From CAZKUN01 sp964555935 (GTDB lineage: Bacteria > Armatimonadota > Zipacnadia > Zipacnadales > VGFC01), in the NCBI GenBank assembly GCA_964555935.1, contig CAZKUN010000006.1, forward strand, positions 1 through 64,000: a stretch of DNA of 64,000 bases, in the 5' to 3' direction. The notes beneath the pieces were generated by a model. The model saw only the letters and a program-made list of their open reading frames with translations. It ran no database searches and was not told where the DNA came from. Each line of letters opens with the position of its first letter. The stretch's first letter is position 1. The position numbers and the translations under genes are program-made. Positions 39,924 to 48,632 of the stretch are shown piece by piece.

Positions 39924-42080
39924 TTACGGGGCCTCGAAGCGCCCCGGATCGCCGACATACAGGACGCGCGTTTCGCCGGCGCGCATCGACAGCGTGATCG
40001 TCTCCGCGGCCTCGGCGAGCGTCTCGCCGGTCATCGCATCGCGCACGTCGGCGGCGGCCCGCAGGCGAATTGACTTCTCGCCGGATGTGTTCGCGGTGAC
40101 GGCAATGGCCGATGCGTTGGCATGGATCGTATCGCCCGCGTCGGCGAATAGATGCGCGGCAGCGTGGCGAGCGATCCCCCGGAGGATCTCGGCCGGCACG
40201 TTCGGGGCGGCGGAGTACACGCTCGTCCAGTAATCGAACTCCCTGACCGTCAGTCCAGGCCACTCCGCCGGCTTCTTGTCGGCCAGGACCGGCACGGCGA
40301 TGGCGCCGAGGATGCCCACCCGGTTCGGCAGGGAGTAGAAAACCGGGCCGGCCTTCTCGGTTGTGCCGTATTCCAAGCCCTTCGGGACGCCGTCGATCAG
40401 GGGGTGGGAGTGATCGGTGACGCGCACGCGGAGCGGCGCCTCGCGCGTGACGAAGCCGATTGGCTGGCCGGTCAGCTTCAGCGCGGCGCTGCCCGAGAGC
40501 GTGGCCTCAATCGCCCCAGGGGCGAAGATCCACAGCACGGTGCTGTCATCTCGCGCGACGTGTTTCAGCACTGCCTCCCTGGCGGGGGTATCGAAGTAGA
40601 AGCCGTTCACCATGACGTACAAGGCGTATTGCGGAACGCGACCGGCGATCAGGTCATCCAACATCCACACGTCATACGGCGCGCCGATCTCAGACAGCGC
40701 CTTGAACTGGTCGTGCAGCAGCGGCTTGGAGAGCGCGCTGCCGTCAGCCAGGTAGGACAGACTGTAATGGTCGATGATGACCGCGATATCGGCGACAGAC
40801 GTGCGGTCCCATCCGGCGGCGCGTTTGGCCAGATCAGCCAGGCCCGAACGCGTCCGGCCGGCGCTCCACCTGGCGCCGCCGTCGATCGCCGCGCGCGCGG
40901 AGGCTATCAGCTCCGTGGGGCCGCGAAGCTCCTCGTCGACCCAGATCTTCCCGTGCGACGCCACCGAGTGTCTCACCGAACTCCAGACCCCGCCCGCTTC
41001 GGCCGACGCGCTCGGGGCGGCGATGAAGTTGATGTCGCCGCTTGCGAGCACGCGGGCGAAGTCGATATGACCGCCGTTCTGCAGCGTCGATTTGCCGGCC
41101 GCGTGATCGATGATGTGCCCATACGACAGCCCAACCAACTTCTCCCCGGCGCACGCCTGCTTGGCCGTGGCGGCCAGATCGGTGATATACGTGGCGATCT
41201 GCTGAGCGTGGAAATGGTTGTAGTCAATGACCTTCGGCGCGAATGCCGGGTCGAGGAGGCTCTGCGAGAGGTGTCTCTCGCGCTCGGGCTGACTCGGGAC
41301 GCGCACGTCGTCCCACGTAAACACAGCGATCGGCTCCTCGTCATCCGCACCCATGCCCGGAATGGGGTTCACGACGTGCTGCCACGCGGCGCGGAGGCGT
41401 CGGATGTCGTTGCCGTACTTCTCCCGCAGCCACGCTCCGAAGACGCGCCGTTGAGGCCGGCTGTAATCGGCGAAATACCCCTCAGCCGCGCCCCAGCACG
41501 TCCACCGACCCTCCTCACCGTCCGCCAGCCAATACGCGACCACTGAATCGGCATACGGCGCTGCCTGCACGTGCGTCACGAACCGGGTCACGGCGTCGCG
41601 CGCGTCTTCCCGCCATTTGTCGGATGAATAAGAGGGGTACTCGAGCTTGCCGTCAACGCCGGGGACATCAATGGCGTGGCGCCCATGACCATACAGCATC
41701 GTCTCGCGCTTGTTCTCAGCCTTCCACCACTCGGGCGCCGAGATGAAGACGCGCAGGACGACGCGAGCGCCGGGCTGCGCCTCCAGGACGCGGTCAACGC
41801 GCGCGTCGAGTTGAGAGTAGTCCCAATCCTCCCGGCTCGTCCACGCGTCCTGGGCCCATCCGTACGGATCGCTCGCCGCCGTCGCGGGCACAATGACCAC
41901 GTCGCCAGGCTGCGCTCCGTCGATCCAGCCGTCGCCGTCGCGCCACAGCCTGCCATTGAGATCGATCGCCTGACCGTCGATCACAGCAGTCGGCCAGCCG
42001 TTGTGCTCGCGCACGTCGACCGTGGTCCCCGCCCGGGCCTCACCCGCGCCCGCCACCAGCAATGCGATCAGAACCGACAT
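39924..42080 (-). CDS. Secreted glycoside hydrolase of clan GH-A type (GH42-like)
   Basis: About 718 residues with signal peptide MSVLIALLVAGAGEARAG. The first 350 residues look like a beta-galactosidase-type TIM barrel: YADSVVAYWLADGEEGRW resembles the acid/base strand and SHGKIWVDEELRGPTE the nucleophile strand with a conserved Glu. Then follows a trimerisation/glutaminase-like Rossmann domain (YALYVMVNGFYFDTP, STVLWIFAPGAIE) and a C-terminal beta domain (IRLRAAADVRDAMTGETL), the order found in GH42 enzymes. The canonical Asn-Glu at the acid/base site is Gly-Glu here. Substrate is probably a beta-galactoside or related glycan. Confidence 0.75.
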   Translation of the reverse strand: MSVLIALLVAGAGEARAGTTVDVREHNGWPTAVIDGQAIDLNGRLWRDGDGWIDGAQPGDVVIVPATAASDPYGWAQDAWTSREDWDYSQLDARVDRVLEAQPGARVVLRVFISAPEWWKAENKRETMLYGHGRHAIDVPGVDGKLEYPSYSSDKWREDARDAVTRFVTHVQAAPYADSVVAYWLADGEEGRWTCWGAAEGYFADYSRPQRRVFGAWLREKYGNDIRRLRAAWQHVVNPIPGMGADDEEPIAVFTWDDVRVPSQPERERHLSQSLLDPAFAPKVIDYNHFHAQQIATYITDLAATAKQACAGEKLVGLSYGHIIDHAAGKSTLQNGGHIDFARVLASGDINFIAAPSASAEAGGVWSSVRHSVASHGKIWVDEELRGPTELIASARAAIDGGARWSAGRTRSGLADLAKRAAGWDRTSVADIAVIIDHYSLSYLADGSALSKPLLHDQFKALSEIGAPYDVWMLDDLIAGRVPQYALYVMVNGFYFDTPAREAVLKHVARDDSTVLWIFAPGAIEATLSGSAALKLTGQPIGFVTREAPLRVRVTDHSHPLIDGVPKGLEYGTTEKAGPVFYSLPNRVGILGAIAVPVLADKKPAEWPGLTVREFDYWTSVYSAAPNVPAEILRGIARHAAAHLFADAGDTIHANASAIAVTANTSGEKSIRLRAAADVRDAMTGETLAEAAETITLSMRAGETRVLYVGDPGRFEAP

Positions 42081-42162
42081 AAATGACCCTCAGGAGGATG
42101 GTATTGACTGCTCCGACTAGCGATTCGCCGGGGACGGGGCATTCCCTGCCGGCGCCGCCCGT

Positions 42163-43233
42163 CTAAACAAACGCTCCGGCCAGGATCTCGCCTCGAATCC
42201 GCTCCATCATCTTGGTGTAGTGCCAGAGGTTATGATACGTGACGAGGCGCGCGGCGGTGATCTCCTTGGCCTTATACAGATGCCGGATGTACGCGCGCGT
42301 AAACCGAACACAGGTCGGGCACTCGCACGAGGGATCGAGCGGAGAAAAGTCCTCGGCGAACTTCGCGGCGACCATGTTCAGACGCCCCTCGCTCGTCACC
42401 GCCGTGCCGTTACGCCCCAGGCGCGTGGGGAGGACGCAGTCGAAGATGTCCGCCCCCGCCCGGACGCCCTCCAGGATGTCCTCGGGGAAACCGACGCCCA
42501 GCAGGTGTCGCGCGCCCCAGTCGGGCAGCTCGTCGCCAACGACCGTCGCCAGCTCGTACATCAGCTCGTTCGGTTCGCCCACGCTCAGGCCGCCAATGCA
42601 GAAGCCATCGGGCTTCAGGTCGGCGACTGCCTGCGCGCTTTCGCGGCGAAGCTCCGGGAGCATGCCGCCCTGGACGATGCCAAAGATGAGCTGGTCCTCG
42701 CGGGTTCTGGCTGCCAGTCCGCGTCTGGCCCAGTCGTGCGAGCGCTCCATCGCCTCGCGCGTCTTGGCTTCATCCGATTCGTACGGTACGGGCTCGTCCA
42801 GCGTGACGGCGATGTCGGGCCCGAGCGCTTCCTGGATGCCAATCACATTCTCCGGCGTCAGTCGGCGCTCGCTGCCGTCGATGTGACTCCTGAATGTCAC
42901 GCCCTCGTCGTCCAGCTTTCGCAACGCCGCCAACGAGAAGACCTGGTACCCTCCGCTGTCGGTGAGGATCGGCTTGTCCCAGTCCATGAACGCGTGTAGC
43001 CCACCTGCTTGCTTCACCAACTCCTCGCCGGGGCGCAGGTGGAGATGGTAGGTGTTCGAGAGCACGATCTGCACGCCCATCTCCTCCAACTCCGCCGGCA
43101 GCATCGCCTTGACCGTGCCCTGCGTTCCGACGGGCATGAAGGCGGGCGTCAACACGTCGCCATGCGCCGTGTGGAGTACGCCGGCACGGGCGTTGCTGTT
43201 GGCGGATTGGGCCTCAAGGGTAAATGAACTCAT
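42163..43233 (-). CDS. tgt: tRNA-guanine transglycosylase
   Basis: 356 residues. It exchanges guanine 34 for preQ1 in GUN-anticodon tRNAs. PILTDSGGYQVFSL has the catalytic Asp, GIVQGGMLPELR the base-binding Gln, ADIFDCVLPTRLGRNG the nucleophile Asp, and CECPTC with a later His the zinc site. The usual DEC triplet beside the active site is DEP (DIAVTLDEPVPYESD), so the cysteine next to the base is proline. The start overlaps the stop of rluD as ATGA. It is last in the traR-lspA-lgt-rluD-tgt operon. Confidence 0.95.
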   Translation of the reverse strand: MSSFTLEAQSANSNARAGVLHTAHGDVLTPAFMPVGTQGTVKAMLPAELEEMGVQIVLSNTYHLHLRPGEELVKQAGGLHAFMDWDKPILTDSGGYQVFSLAALRKLDDEGVTFRSHIDGSERRLTPENVIGIQEALGPDIAVTLDEPVPYESDEAKTREAMERSHDWARRGLAARTREDQLIFGIVQGGMLPELRRESAQAVADLKPDGFCIGGLSVGEPNELMYELATVVGDELPDWGARHLLGVGFPEDILEGVRAGADIFDCVLPTRLGRNGTAVTSEGRLNMVAAKFAEDFSPLDPSCECPTCVRFTRAYIRHLYKAKEITAARLVTYHNLWHYTKMMERIRGEILAGAFV

Positions 43234-44246
43234 GATTCCTCGCCGGCGCCGGCCTTGCGAAGGGCGTCTAACACGTCCTGGAAGTCCTGAGGCGGCTCGG
43301 CCTCAAACTGCAGTCTCTCGCCGGTAGTCGGGTGCTCGAATGACAGCCGCCGCGCGTGGAGCGCTTGTCCCTGCAACCGCTTCAGCGCAGCCACGAGGCT
43401 TAGCGGCGTGTTCTGCGGGAGCCTCCGCTTACGTCCGTAGAGCGGATCCCCGAGCACCGGGTGCCCAATGTGGGTCATGTGAACGCGGATCTGGTGCGTC
43501 CGCCCGGTGTCGAGCCTCAGCTCGACCAGAGAGATCGTCCGCCCCTTCTTCGGCGTGTCCGGTCCAATGCGATGGGCCTCGAGCACCTCGTAGTGGGTCG
43601 TGGCCTCGCGCCCCCCCTCGACCACGCCCATCATCTGGCGCTGCTGACGATGCCGGGCGATAGGGGCCGATATGGCGCCTTCGGGGGGCGAGGGCTTGTC
43701 GTACACGATCGCCCAGTACGTCCGCTTCGCGGCGCGCGTCTCGATCTGCTGGGAGAGATGCCGGTGGGCCTGGTCGTTCTTGGCCGCGACGAGCAGACCA
43801 GACGTCTCCTTGTCGAGCCGGTGCACGATCCCGGGTCTCAGCTCCCCACCGATCCCAGACAGGTCATCGCAATGCGCCAGCAGCGCGTTGACCAGGGTCC
43901 CCGATGGATGCCCGACAGCCGGGTGGACGACCATTCCGCTCGGCTTGTTGATGACGATTAGGTCAGCGTCTTCATACACGACGTCGAGAGGGATGTCCTC
44001 GGCGAGGATCTTCGTGGGCTCCGGCGGGAGGATCGTGACCTGAAGCTCATCACCCTCGGCGACCCGCGCGGCCGACTTCGACTTCGCCCCGTTCAGCAGG
44101 CACATGCCGGCCTCGATAAGGCGTTGCGCCGCGGCTCGCGACAGGTCGTCGGCGAGCTTGGTCAGCGCCTGATCCAGACGGGCCCCGGCTAGCTCTTCGG
44201 GCACCATGTACGTGCTGTGCTCGGGCTCGCCGGGGGAGTCGGTCAT
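43230..44246 (-). CDS. rluD: RluA/RluD family 23S rRNA pseudouridine synthase
   Basis: About 338 residues. The N-terminal S4-like domain (AGARLDQALTKLADDLSRAA) binds RNA. The catalytic domain has GIVHRLDKETSGLLVAAKND, with the nucleophilic Asp in HRLD, and GRTHQIRVHMTHIGHPVLGD. I set the start at the ATG that shares one base with the lgt stop (TAATG). The open frame runs 208 codons further into lgt but carries no synthase sequence. Its stop overlaps tgt. RluD specificity (helix 69) is the likeliest among the RluA group. Confidence 0.92.
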   Translation of the reverse strand: MTDSPGEPEHSTYMVPEELAGARLDQALTKLADDLSRAAAQRLIEAGMCLLNGAKSKSAARVAEGDELQVTILPPEPTKILAEDIPLDVVYEDADLIVINKPSGMVVHPAVGHPSGTLVNALLAHCDDLSGIGGELRPGIVHRLDKETSGLLVAAKNDQAHRHLSQQIETRAAKRTYWAIVYDKPSPPEGAISAPIARHRQQRQMMGVVEGGREATTHYEVLEAHRIGPDTPKKGRTISLVELRLDTGRTHQIRVHMTHIGHPVLGDPLYGRKRRLPQNTPLSLVAALKRLQGQALHARRLSFEHPTTGERLQFEAEPPQDFQDVLDALRKAGAGEES

Positions 44247-45283
44247 TAGCGCTTCTTCGTCTTCCGCTTCTTGCGGTTCTTGGGTTTGTCGGCGTAGGTG
44301 ACGCTGTCGCCCGCCGGCGCCTCGTCGGGCTCGGGCAGGGGATACCCAACGCGCTTCCACGTGACGACCAGCACGACGATTGCCACGGCCGCGACCAGAA
44401 TCGAGAACGCCTGGGCCTGCGTGAGGGCCGGCACCAGCTCCCACGGCTCGGCGGTAAAGCCCCGCCGGAAGTGCTCCATCCCTGATCTCAGACCGGAATA
44501 GAGCACGAGGTACCACATCGACAAGTGCCCGGGCACGCGAATGAGCGGCGTGATGGCTATGAGGAAGATCCCGAGGGCCAGGCTGCCCAGCAGCGCGTAG
44601 AGTTGCACCGGGTGGACCGCGCCGAGGTTGTCGCCGGGAAAGTCGACCGCCCAGGCCACCGTGGTCGGACCGCCATGGCAACAGCCGTTGAGGAAGCACC
44701 CAAACCGAGCGACCGCGTACCCCAGCGCGACGGACGGCGTAATGAGATCGGCCATCGGAGCGGGGCGGATCTTCCGCCAATGAGTGAAGATGAGCCCGCC
44801 GACGATACCCCCCATCACCCCACCGTGAAACGCCAGCCCCCCCTCCCACACGTTGAAGACGTTCGTCCAATTGCCCGCGTACTCCGCCTCCCAGTTCAGC
44901 GCGATGTACAAGATCCGCGAGCCCAATATGCTGCCCGCGAGCATCAGCAGGGCGAAGTCGATGATGTAGATCGGCTCGACATTGAACCGCGGCGCGCGCT
45001 TCATCGCGACGATGATGCCAACGACGAACGCCAACATCAGCATGACGCCATATGCGCGGATCTTAATCGGCGAGAGCCATCGCGATGCCGCCCATATACC
45101 CACGCCGATGATCGCCGCCACGCCGATCACCCAGTAGATCGATTGGCGATACTCGCTCTGCTCCATGCGGCCGAGGCGCACCTCGCGCCGGAGCCAGAAC
45201 ATAGCCAGGCCGCCGAACACGGCCGCGATCAGGATCGCGTGAAGCGCCGATAGATTCTGGATTTCGAACAGGGTTGAGCGCAT
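44246..45283 (-). CDS. lgt: Prolipoprotein diacylglyceryl transferase
   Basis: 345 residues, multi-pass membrane enzyme that adds the diacylglyceryl group to lipobox cysteines. GGLAFHGGVMGGIVGGLIF and GYAVARFGCFLNGCCHGGPT are the Lgt signatures. ALGSRILYIALNW-type residues in the periplasmic loop and HPVQLYALLGSLAL are present. It has one or two extra N-terminal helices before the core and a strongly basic C-terminal tail (KPKNRKKRKTKKR). It is adjacent to lspA, so two steps of lipoprotein maturation are together. Several lipoproteins in this window depend on it. Confidence 0.95.
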   Translation of the reverse strand: MRSTLFEIQNLSALHAILIAAVFGGLAMFWLRREVRLGRMEQSEYRQSIYWVIGVAAIIGVGIWAASRWLSPIKIRAYGVMLMLAFVVGIIVAMKRAPRFNVEPIYIIDFALLMLAGSILGSRILYIALNWEAEYAGNWTNVFNVWEGGLAFHGGVMGGIVGGLIFTHWRKIRPAPMADLITPSVALGYAVARFGCFLNGCCHGGPTTVAWAVDFPGDNLGAVHPVQLYALLGSLALGIFLIAITPLIRVPGHLSMWYLVLYSGLRSGMEHFRRGFTAEPWELVPALTQAQAFSILVAAVAIVVLVVTWKRVGYPLPEPDEAPAGDSVTYADKPKNRKKRKTKKR

Positions 45284-45313
45284 GCTGAGGGTCAGGGCCT
45301 GGCTGCGGTAGAG

Positions 45314-45844
45314 TTAGTCGACCTGGGGCTGCTCGTCTTCTTGGTCGGAGGCCTCGTCGGCTCCTCCCAGTATCCCATCTCTGCCGGTGAGGATGCAATA
45401 TGCAATGAGCACGGCGCCAACGGTGATGGCAATGTCGGCGATGTTGAACGTCGGCCAGGTGTAAGCCGGCGTGATCTGCACGTCAATGAAATCAACAACG
45501 CGGCCGCGGAAGAGCTTCTCGCCGTGGAAGATCCGATCAATCAGGTTGCCGGCGGCTCCGCCGATCTGTAGCGCGAGGCCAATCCACAGCGGGCGGCACC
45601 CCGCCATCTTGCGCCCGTAGAGCACGAGAACGACGATGATGACCACGCCGGCAACGATCAATCCGACCGTGGCCGTCGGCAATATGCCAAAGGCCGCTCC
45701 GGGGTTCTCGTTATGGGTGAGATAGAGGAGGTGTGGAATGACCGGAATGCGCTGGCCAAGAGCCAGCCGCCCGGCCACGATTACCTTCGTGACTTGGTCG
45801 GCCACGAGGGTCGCCACGGCAATCAGGTAAAACGCGACGGGCAA
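45314..45844 (-). CDS. lspA: Lipoprotein signal peptidase
   Basis: About 176 residues with four membrane helices. VADQVTKVIVAGRLALG is the first conserved block, THNENPGAAFGIL the second, and GGAAGNLIDRI with VVDFIDVQ and FNIADIAITVG supply the two catalytic aspartates. It removes signal peptides after Lgt acts. I used the TTG start (MPVAFYLIAVATLVADQ), which gives a normal N-terminus just after the traR stop. The frame is open further upstream inside traR. The last 20 residues are acidic. Confidence 0.93.
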   Translation of the reverse strand: MPVAFYLIAVATLVADQVTKVIVAGRLALGQRIPVIPHLLYLTHNENPGAAFGILPTATVGLIVAGVVIIVVLVLYGRKMAGCRPLWIGLALQIGGAAGNLIDRIFHGEKLFRGRVVDFIDVQITPAYTWPTFNIADIAITVGAVLIAYCILTGRDGILGGADEASDQEDEQPQVD

Positions 45845-45855
45845 CGCCTCTTGGA

Positions 45856-46248
45856 CTACCTTCTCTCCAGCCGTTGCTGGCAGTCGACACACGTCGTTGC
45901 CGATGGGATCCGCTCCAGACGGGCTATCTTGATGTCTGTGTCGCAATTATCACAGACGCCGTAGCTGCCCTTTCCTATCTTTTCGAGCGCCGCCTCCGTC
46001 TCCGTAAGCATCACGCGCAGGTTCTCCTCGAGAGCCATGTCAGTCCCACGGTACAACGTCTCAAGAGCAGCGTCTGAGGCAGCATCATCGAAGTCAACAG
46101 AATCGTCTCCGCCACCGTCGAACTCGCCGCCGGGACCTTTGGCCACCATACCCTCTATCGTGGCGGCCAGGCGTTCCTTCTCGGCGAGCAAGCGCTTCTT
46201 GAATTCCTTAACCCTTTTTGCCGCGAGCTTGTGTTTGCGTGGGGCCAA
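45856..46248 (-). CDS. TraR/DksA-type C4 zinc finger protein
   Basis: About 130 residues. A basic N-terminal coiled coil (KRVKEFKKRLLAEKERLAAT) is followed by an acidic region and the zinc finger GVCDNCDTDIKIARLERIPS with TTCVDC, the YteA/TraR pattern. DksA-like proteins act in the secondary channel of RNA polymerase, though the DxxDxA tip motif is replaced by a DDAASDAA-like stretch. The TTG start has GAGGAGGAG four bases upstream and fits better than the longer open frame. It is first in the lspA-lgt-rluD-tgt operon, downstream of a strong promoter. Confidence 0.88.
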   Translation of the reverse strand: MAPRKHKLAAKRVKEFKKRLLAEKERLAATIEGMVAKGPGGEFDGGGDDSVDFDDAASDAALETLYRGTDMALEENLRVMLTETEAALEKIGKGSYGVCDNCDTDIKIARLERIPSATTCVDCQQRLERR

Positions 46249-46392
46249 CGAACTCCTCCTCACATTCGCGCGGCGAGGTAGTTGCCGTTGCGATCCCGCC
46301 GCCGGAGATGATCCGCCTGCGCGACCCATGCCGGACACGCTGACCCCTCAAAAGGGGCCATAGCGGCGCATCCGAGCCCTGGTTGGCCGCAC

Positions 46393-46421
46393 AGTATAGT
46401 CGGTTCGCCTACCCTCGTCAA
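46393..46421 (-). promoter_or_regulatory. Promoter of the traR-lspA-lgt-rluD-tgt operon
   Basis: Read on the minus strand: TTGACG (46421-46416), 17 bases, TATACT (46398-46393). This is near consensus, about 140 bases before the traR start. Apart from this promoter and the fhs terminator I see nothing else in 46249-46541. Confidence 0.72.
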
Positions 46422-46488
46422 GCAGCGGCGCACCGTGAGAACAGACGGTTTCGCCGTCGGTGTGGTTCCGCCTTCTTGGTACGAAAAC

Positions 46489-46514
46489 GAGCCCCGGCAT
46501 GTTCACCGGGGCTC
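46489..46514 (-). terminator. Intrinsic terminator of fhs
   Basis: GAGCCCCGG/CCGGGGCTC, 9-bp stem with an 8-base loop, followed on the minus strand by TCGTTTTCGT, 28 bases after the fhs stop. Confidence 0.8.
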
Positions 46515-46541
46515 GCGTGGTGTCGGCTGGTTGGGCGGGGC

Positions 46542-48332
46542 CTAGAAGAGGCCGACGGTCTCGCCCTTCTTGTTGATATCGACTCTGAAACCGGCGGGTT
46601 TGCTGGGCAGGCCCGGCATTGTCGACATTTCGCCGCACAGCGGGTAGAGGAAGCCCGCTCCGGCCGACGGGCGGATTTCGCGGATCGGCAATGTAAATCC
46701 GGTCGGCGCGCCCTTCAGCTTCGGATCGTGCGAGAGCGACAGGTGAGTCTTGGCCATGCAGATCGGTAATTTGGCCAGTCCCCAACCGGTGTAGGTCTCA
46801 ATCTGCTGCTCCGAGGTGGCGGAGTACTCGACATCCTCCGCGCCGTAGATCTTCGTGGCGATGGCTTCGATCTTCTCTTTGATCGAGGCGGAGTCGGGGT
46901 AGAGTAGCTTGAACTTCTTGGGTTCCTCGCAAGCTTCCTTGATGAGGTGAGACATCTCGATCGCGCCGTCGCCGCCGTGGGACCAGACATTGATCTCCGC
47001 GCAGCGCGCTCCCGCGGCCTCGGAGAGCTCCTTGACGAGGGCGACCTCGTTGTCGGTGTCGGGCGTGAAGCGGTTGATCGACACAACGACCGGCACGCCG
47101 AAGAGCTTCATGTTCTGGATGTGCTTGACCAGGTTGCAGGCGCCTGCCTCGATCGCCGGCAGGTCCTCCTTGCTCAAACCCGGGTCGAGCGGCTTGCCGG
47201 CGACGATGGTGAACTTGCCGCTATGGGCCTTCAGCGCGCGGATGGAGAGCGTGATCACCACGCAGCTTGGCTTCAGCTTGCCCGCGCGGCAGGTGATGTT
47301 CATGAACTTCTCAGCGCCCATGTCCGCGCCGAAGCCCGACTCGGTGATGACGTAATCGGCGCACTTCAGCGCGATCTTGTCGGCCAGAACCGAGTTGTTG
47401 CCCTGAGCGATGTTGGCGAACGGGCCTCCATGCATGATGCACGGAGTGTTCTCGAGCGTCTGGATGAGGGTCGGCTTGATGGCGTCCTTCATGAGAACGG
47501 TCATCATGCCGGCCGCGTCGAGGTCCTCAGCCGTAACGGGGTCGCCGCTCTTGTCGAGTGCAACGATAACCCGACCGAGACGCTTGCGGATGTCCTGCAG
47601 CCCGGTGGTCATGGAAAGGATGGCCATGACCTCGGAAGCGACGCTGATGTCGAAGCCCGACTCACGCGGCACGCCGCCGCGCCGAGGCTTGGGCAGGTTC
47701 GAGCCGAGACCGATGATGATGTTCCGCAGCGCGAAGCCGTCGTTGGAGTCGATGACGCGGCGCCAAGAGATCTTGGTCGCGTCGATGTTCAGCGGGTTGC
47801 CGTGGTGCAGGCTGGCATCGATGTACGCGGCGAGCTGGTTGTTCGTCATGCTGACGGCGTGGATGTCGCCGGTGAAGTGGAGGTTGATGTCCTCCATCGG
47901 CATGACCTGGGAATACCCGCCACCGGCCGCTCCGCCCTTGATGCCGAACTGCGGCCCGAGCGAGGGCTCGCGCAACGCGTTGATGCAGTTGAGGCCTATC
48001 TGGTTCATGCCCTGGCCGAGGCCGATCGATGTTACCGTCTTCCCCTCGCCCAGCGGCGTGGGCGTGATGGCGGTGACGTCGATGAGGTGGCCGTCGGGCG
48101 CGTCCTTGAGACGGTCGAGCACGCTGAGGTCGATCTTCGCTTTGTAGTTGCCGTGGAGCTGAAGCTCGTCTTGCTCGAGACCGATCATCTCAGCGATCTC
48201 GTAGACGTGCTTCATTTTGCCCTCTGCGGCTTGGGCGATATCGATGTCGCTCGGCACGGGCATCTTCCGGACGGTTCTTCTCCGGCGCGGGGCCTTCTTC
48301 TTGGCAGCTTTCTTCTTGGAGGTCTTGGGCAC
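46542..48332 (-). CDS. fhs: Formate-tetrahydrofolate ligase
   Basis: 596 residues, GTG start behind AAGGGGG. It makes 10-formyl-THF from formate, THF and ATP, the first methyl-branch step of the Wood-Ljungdahl pathway. TPLGEGKTVTSIGLGQGMNQ is the P-loop, REPSLGPQFGIKGGAAGGGY, FTGDIHAVSMTNNQLAAYID and NVWSHGGDGAIE-like blocks are classic. The first 23 residues (MPKTSKKKAAKKKAPRRRR then TVRK) are an extra, highly basic extension not part of the fold. The gene has its own promoter, a long leader with a terminator-like hairpin, and a clear terminator. Confidence 0.96.
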   Translation of the reverse strand: MPKTSKKKAAKKKAPRRRRTVRKMPVPSDIDIAQAAEGKMKHVYEIAEMIGLEQDELQLHGNYKAKIDLSVLDRLKDAPDGHLIDVTAITPTPLGEGKTVTSIGLGQGMNQIGLNCINALREPSLGPQFGIKGGAAGGGYSQVMPMEDINLHFTGDIHAVSMTNNQLAAYIDASLHHGNPLNIDATKISWRRVIDSNDGFALRNIIIGLGSNLPKPRRGGVPRESGFDISVASEVMAILSMTTGLQDIRKRLGRVIVALDKSGDPVTAEDLDAAGMMTVLMKDAIKPTLIQTLENTPCIMHGGPFANIAQGNNSVLADKIALKCADYVITESGFGADMGAEKFMNITCRAGKLKPSCVVITLSIRALKAHSGKFTIVAGKPLDPGLSKEDLPAIEAGACNLVKHIQNMKLFGVPVVVSINRFTPDTDNEVALVKELSEAAGARCAEINVWSHGGDGAIEMSHLIKEACEEPKKFKLLYPDSASIKEKIEAIATKIYGAEDVEYSATSEQQIETYTGWGLAKLPICMAKTHLSLSHDPKLKGAPTGFTLPIREIRPSAGAGFLYPLCGEMSTMPGLPSKPAGFRVDINKKGETVGLF

Positions 48333-48516
48333 GGTCTACGTCCCCCTTTTCAATGAGTCATTGCGCACCTAAAGCGCAAAAAAACGGACCGCGGGCTTTG
48401 GCAGCCATCAGCGGTCCGTCATAGGCACTCCACGAGCAAGTTTTCGCAGGGCGTGCATAAGCCGCCCCCATCTCCACGTGACAATTGGAATTCATCCCCC
48501 GACGCGTATGAGCGGC
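48333..48516 (-). promoter_or_regulatory. Structured 5' leader of fhs, riboswitch or attenuator candidate
   Basis: From the predicted transcription start near 48516 to the fhs start are about 185 untranslated bases. They contain GGGCG/CGCCC and CACG/CGTG pairings that compete for the same segment (about 48430-48470), then a strong hairpin with a U run, then a second GCGC/GCGC stem before the ribosome site. I could not match it to the ZTP (pfl), tetrahydrofolate, SAM or 6S RNA consensus by eye. Confidence 0.5.
48378..48419 (-). terminator. Terminator-like hairpin inside the fhs leader
   Basis: On the minus strand ACGGACCGC pairs with GCGGTCCGT (9 bp; loop includes a small inner stem) and is followed directly by TTTTTTT. 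It lies 46 bases before the fhs start codon and in the sense of fhs. No minus-strand gene lies upstream for it to terminate. Confidence 0.7.
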
Positions 48517-48521
48517 GAGGA

Positions 48522-48551
48522 AGTATATCCCTCACCGGGATGGGGTGTCAA
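48522..48551 (-). promoter_or_regulatory. Promoter of fhs
   Basis: Read on the minus strand: TTGACA (48551-48546), 18 bases, TATACT (48527-48522). Both boxes are near perfect. Confidence 0.75.
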
Positions 48552-48632
48552 GGAGGCTCCCACGGTCTGCAGGTCGCGTAGCTTTGGCGTCGAAGCGTCT
48601 GGCAGAGACAGGAGACTTCGGAGGTCGCGAGG

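Noticed and set aside
39924..42080. Confident assignment to GH42 beta-galactosidase
   Set aside because: The acid/base Asn-Glu pair is not canonical, so only a GH-A-type, GH42-like call is made.
43230..44870. A 546-codon frame fusing an upstream segment to RluD
   Set aside because: The first 208 codons overlap lgt in another frame and show no family features. RluD starts at the TAATG junction.
46947..48356. A 469-codon open frame on the plus strand
   Set aside because: It is antisense to the whole of fhs, whose motifs are complete. Open antisense frames are expected at this GC content.
48378..48516. 6S RNA, SRP RNA or a known ZTP/tetrahydrofolate riboswitch
   Set aside because: No diagnostic core of these families could be seen by eye, so I report only an unassigned structured leader. 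A covariance search could overturn this.
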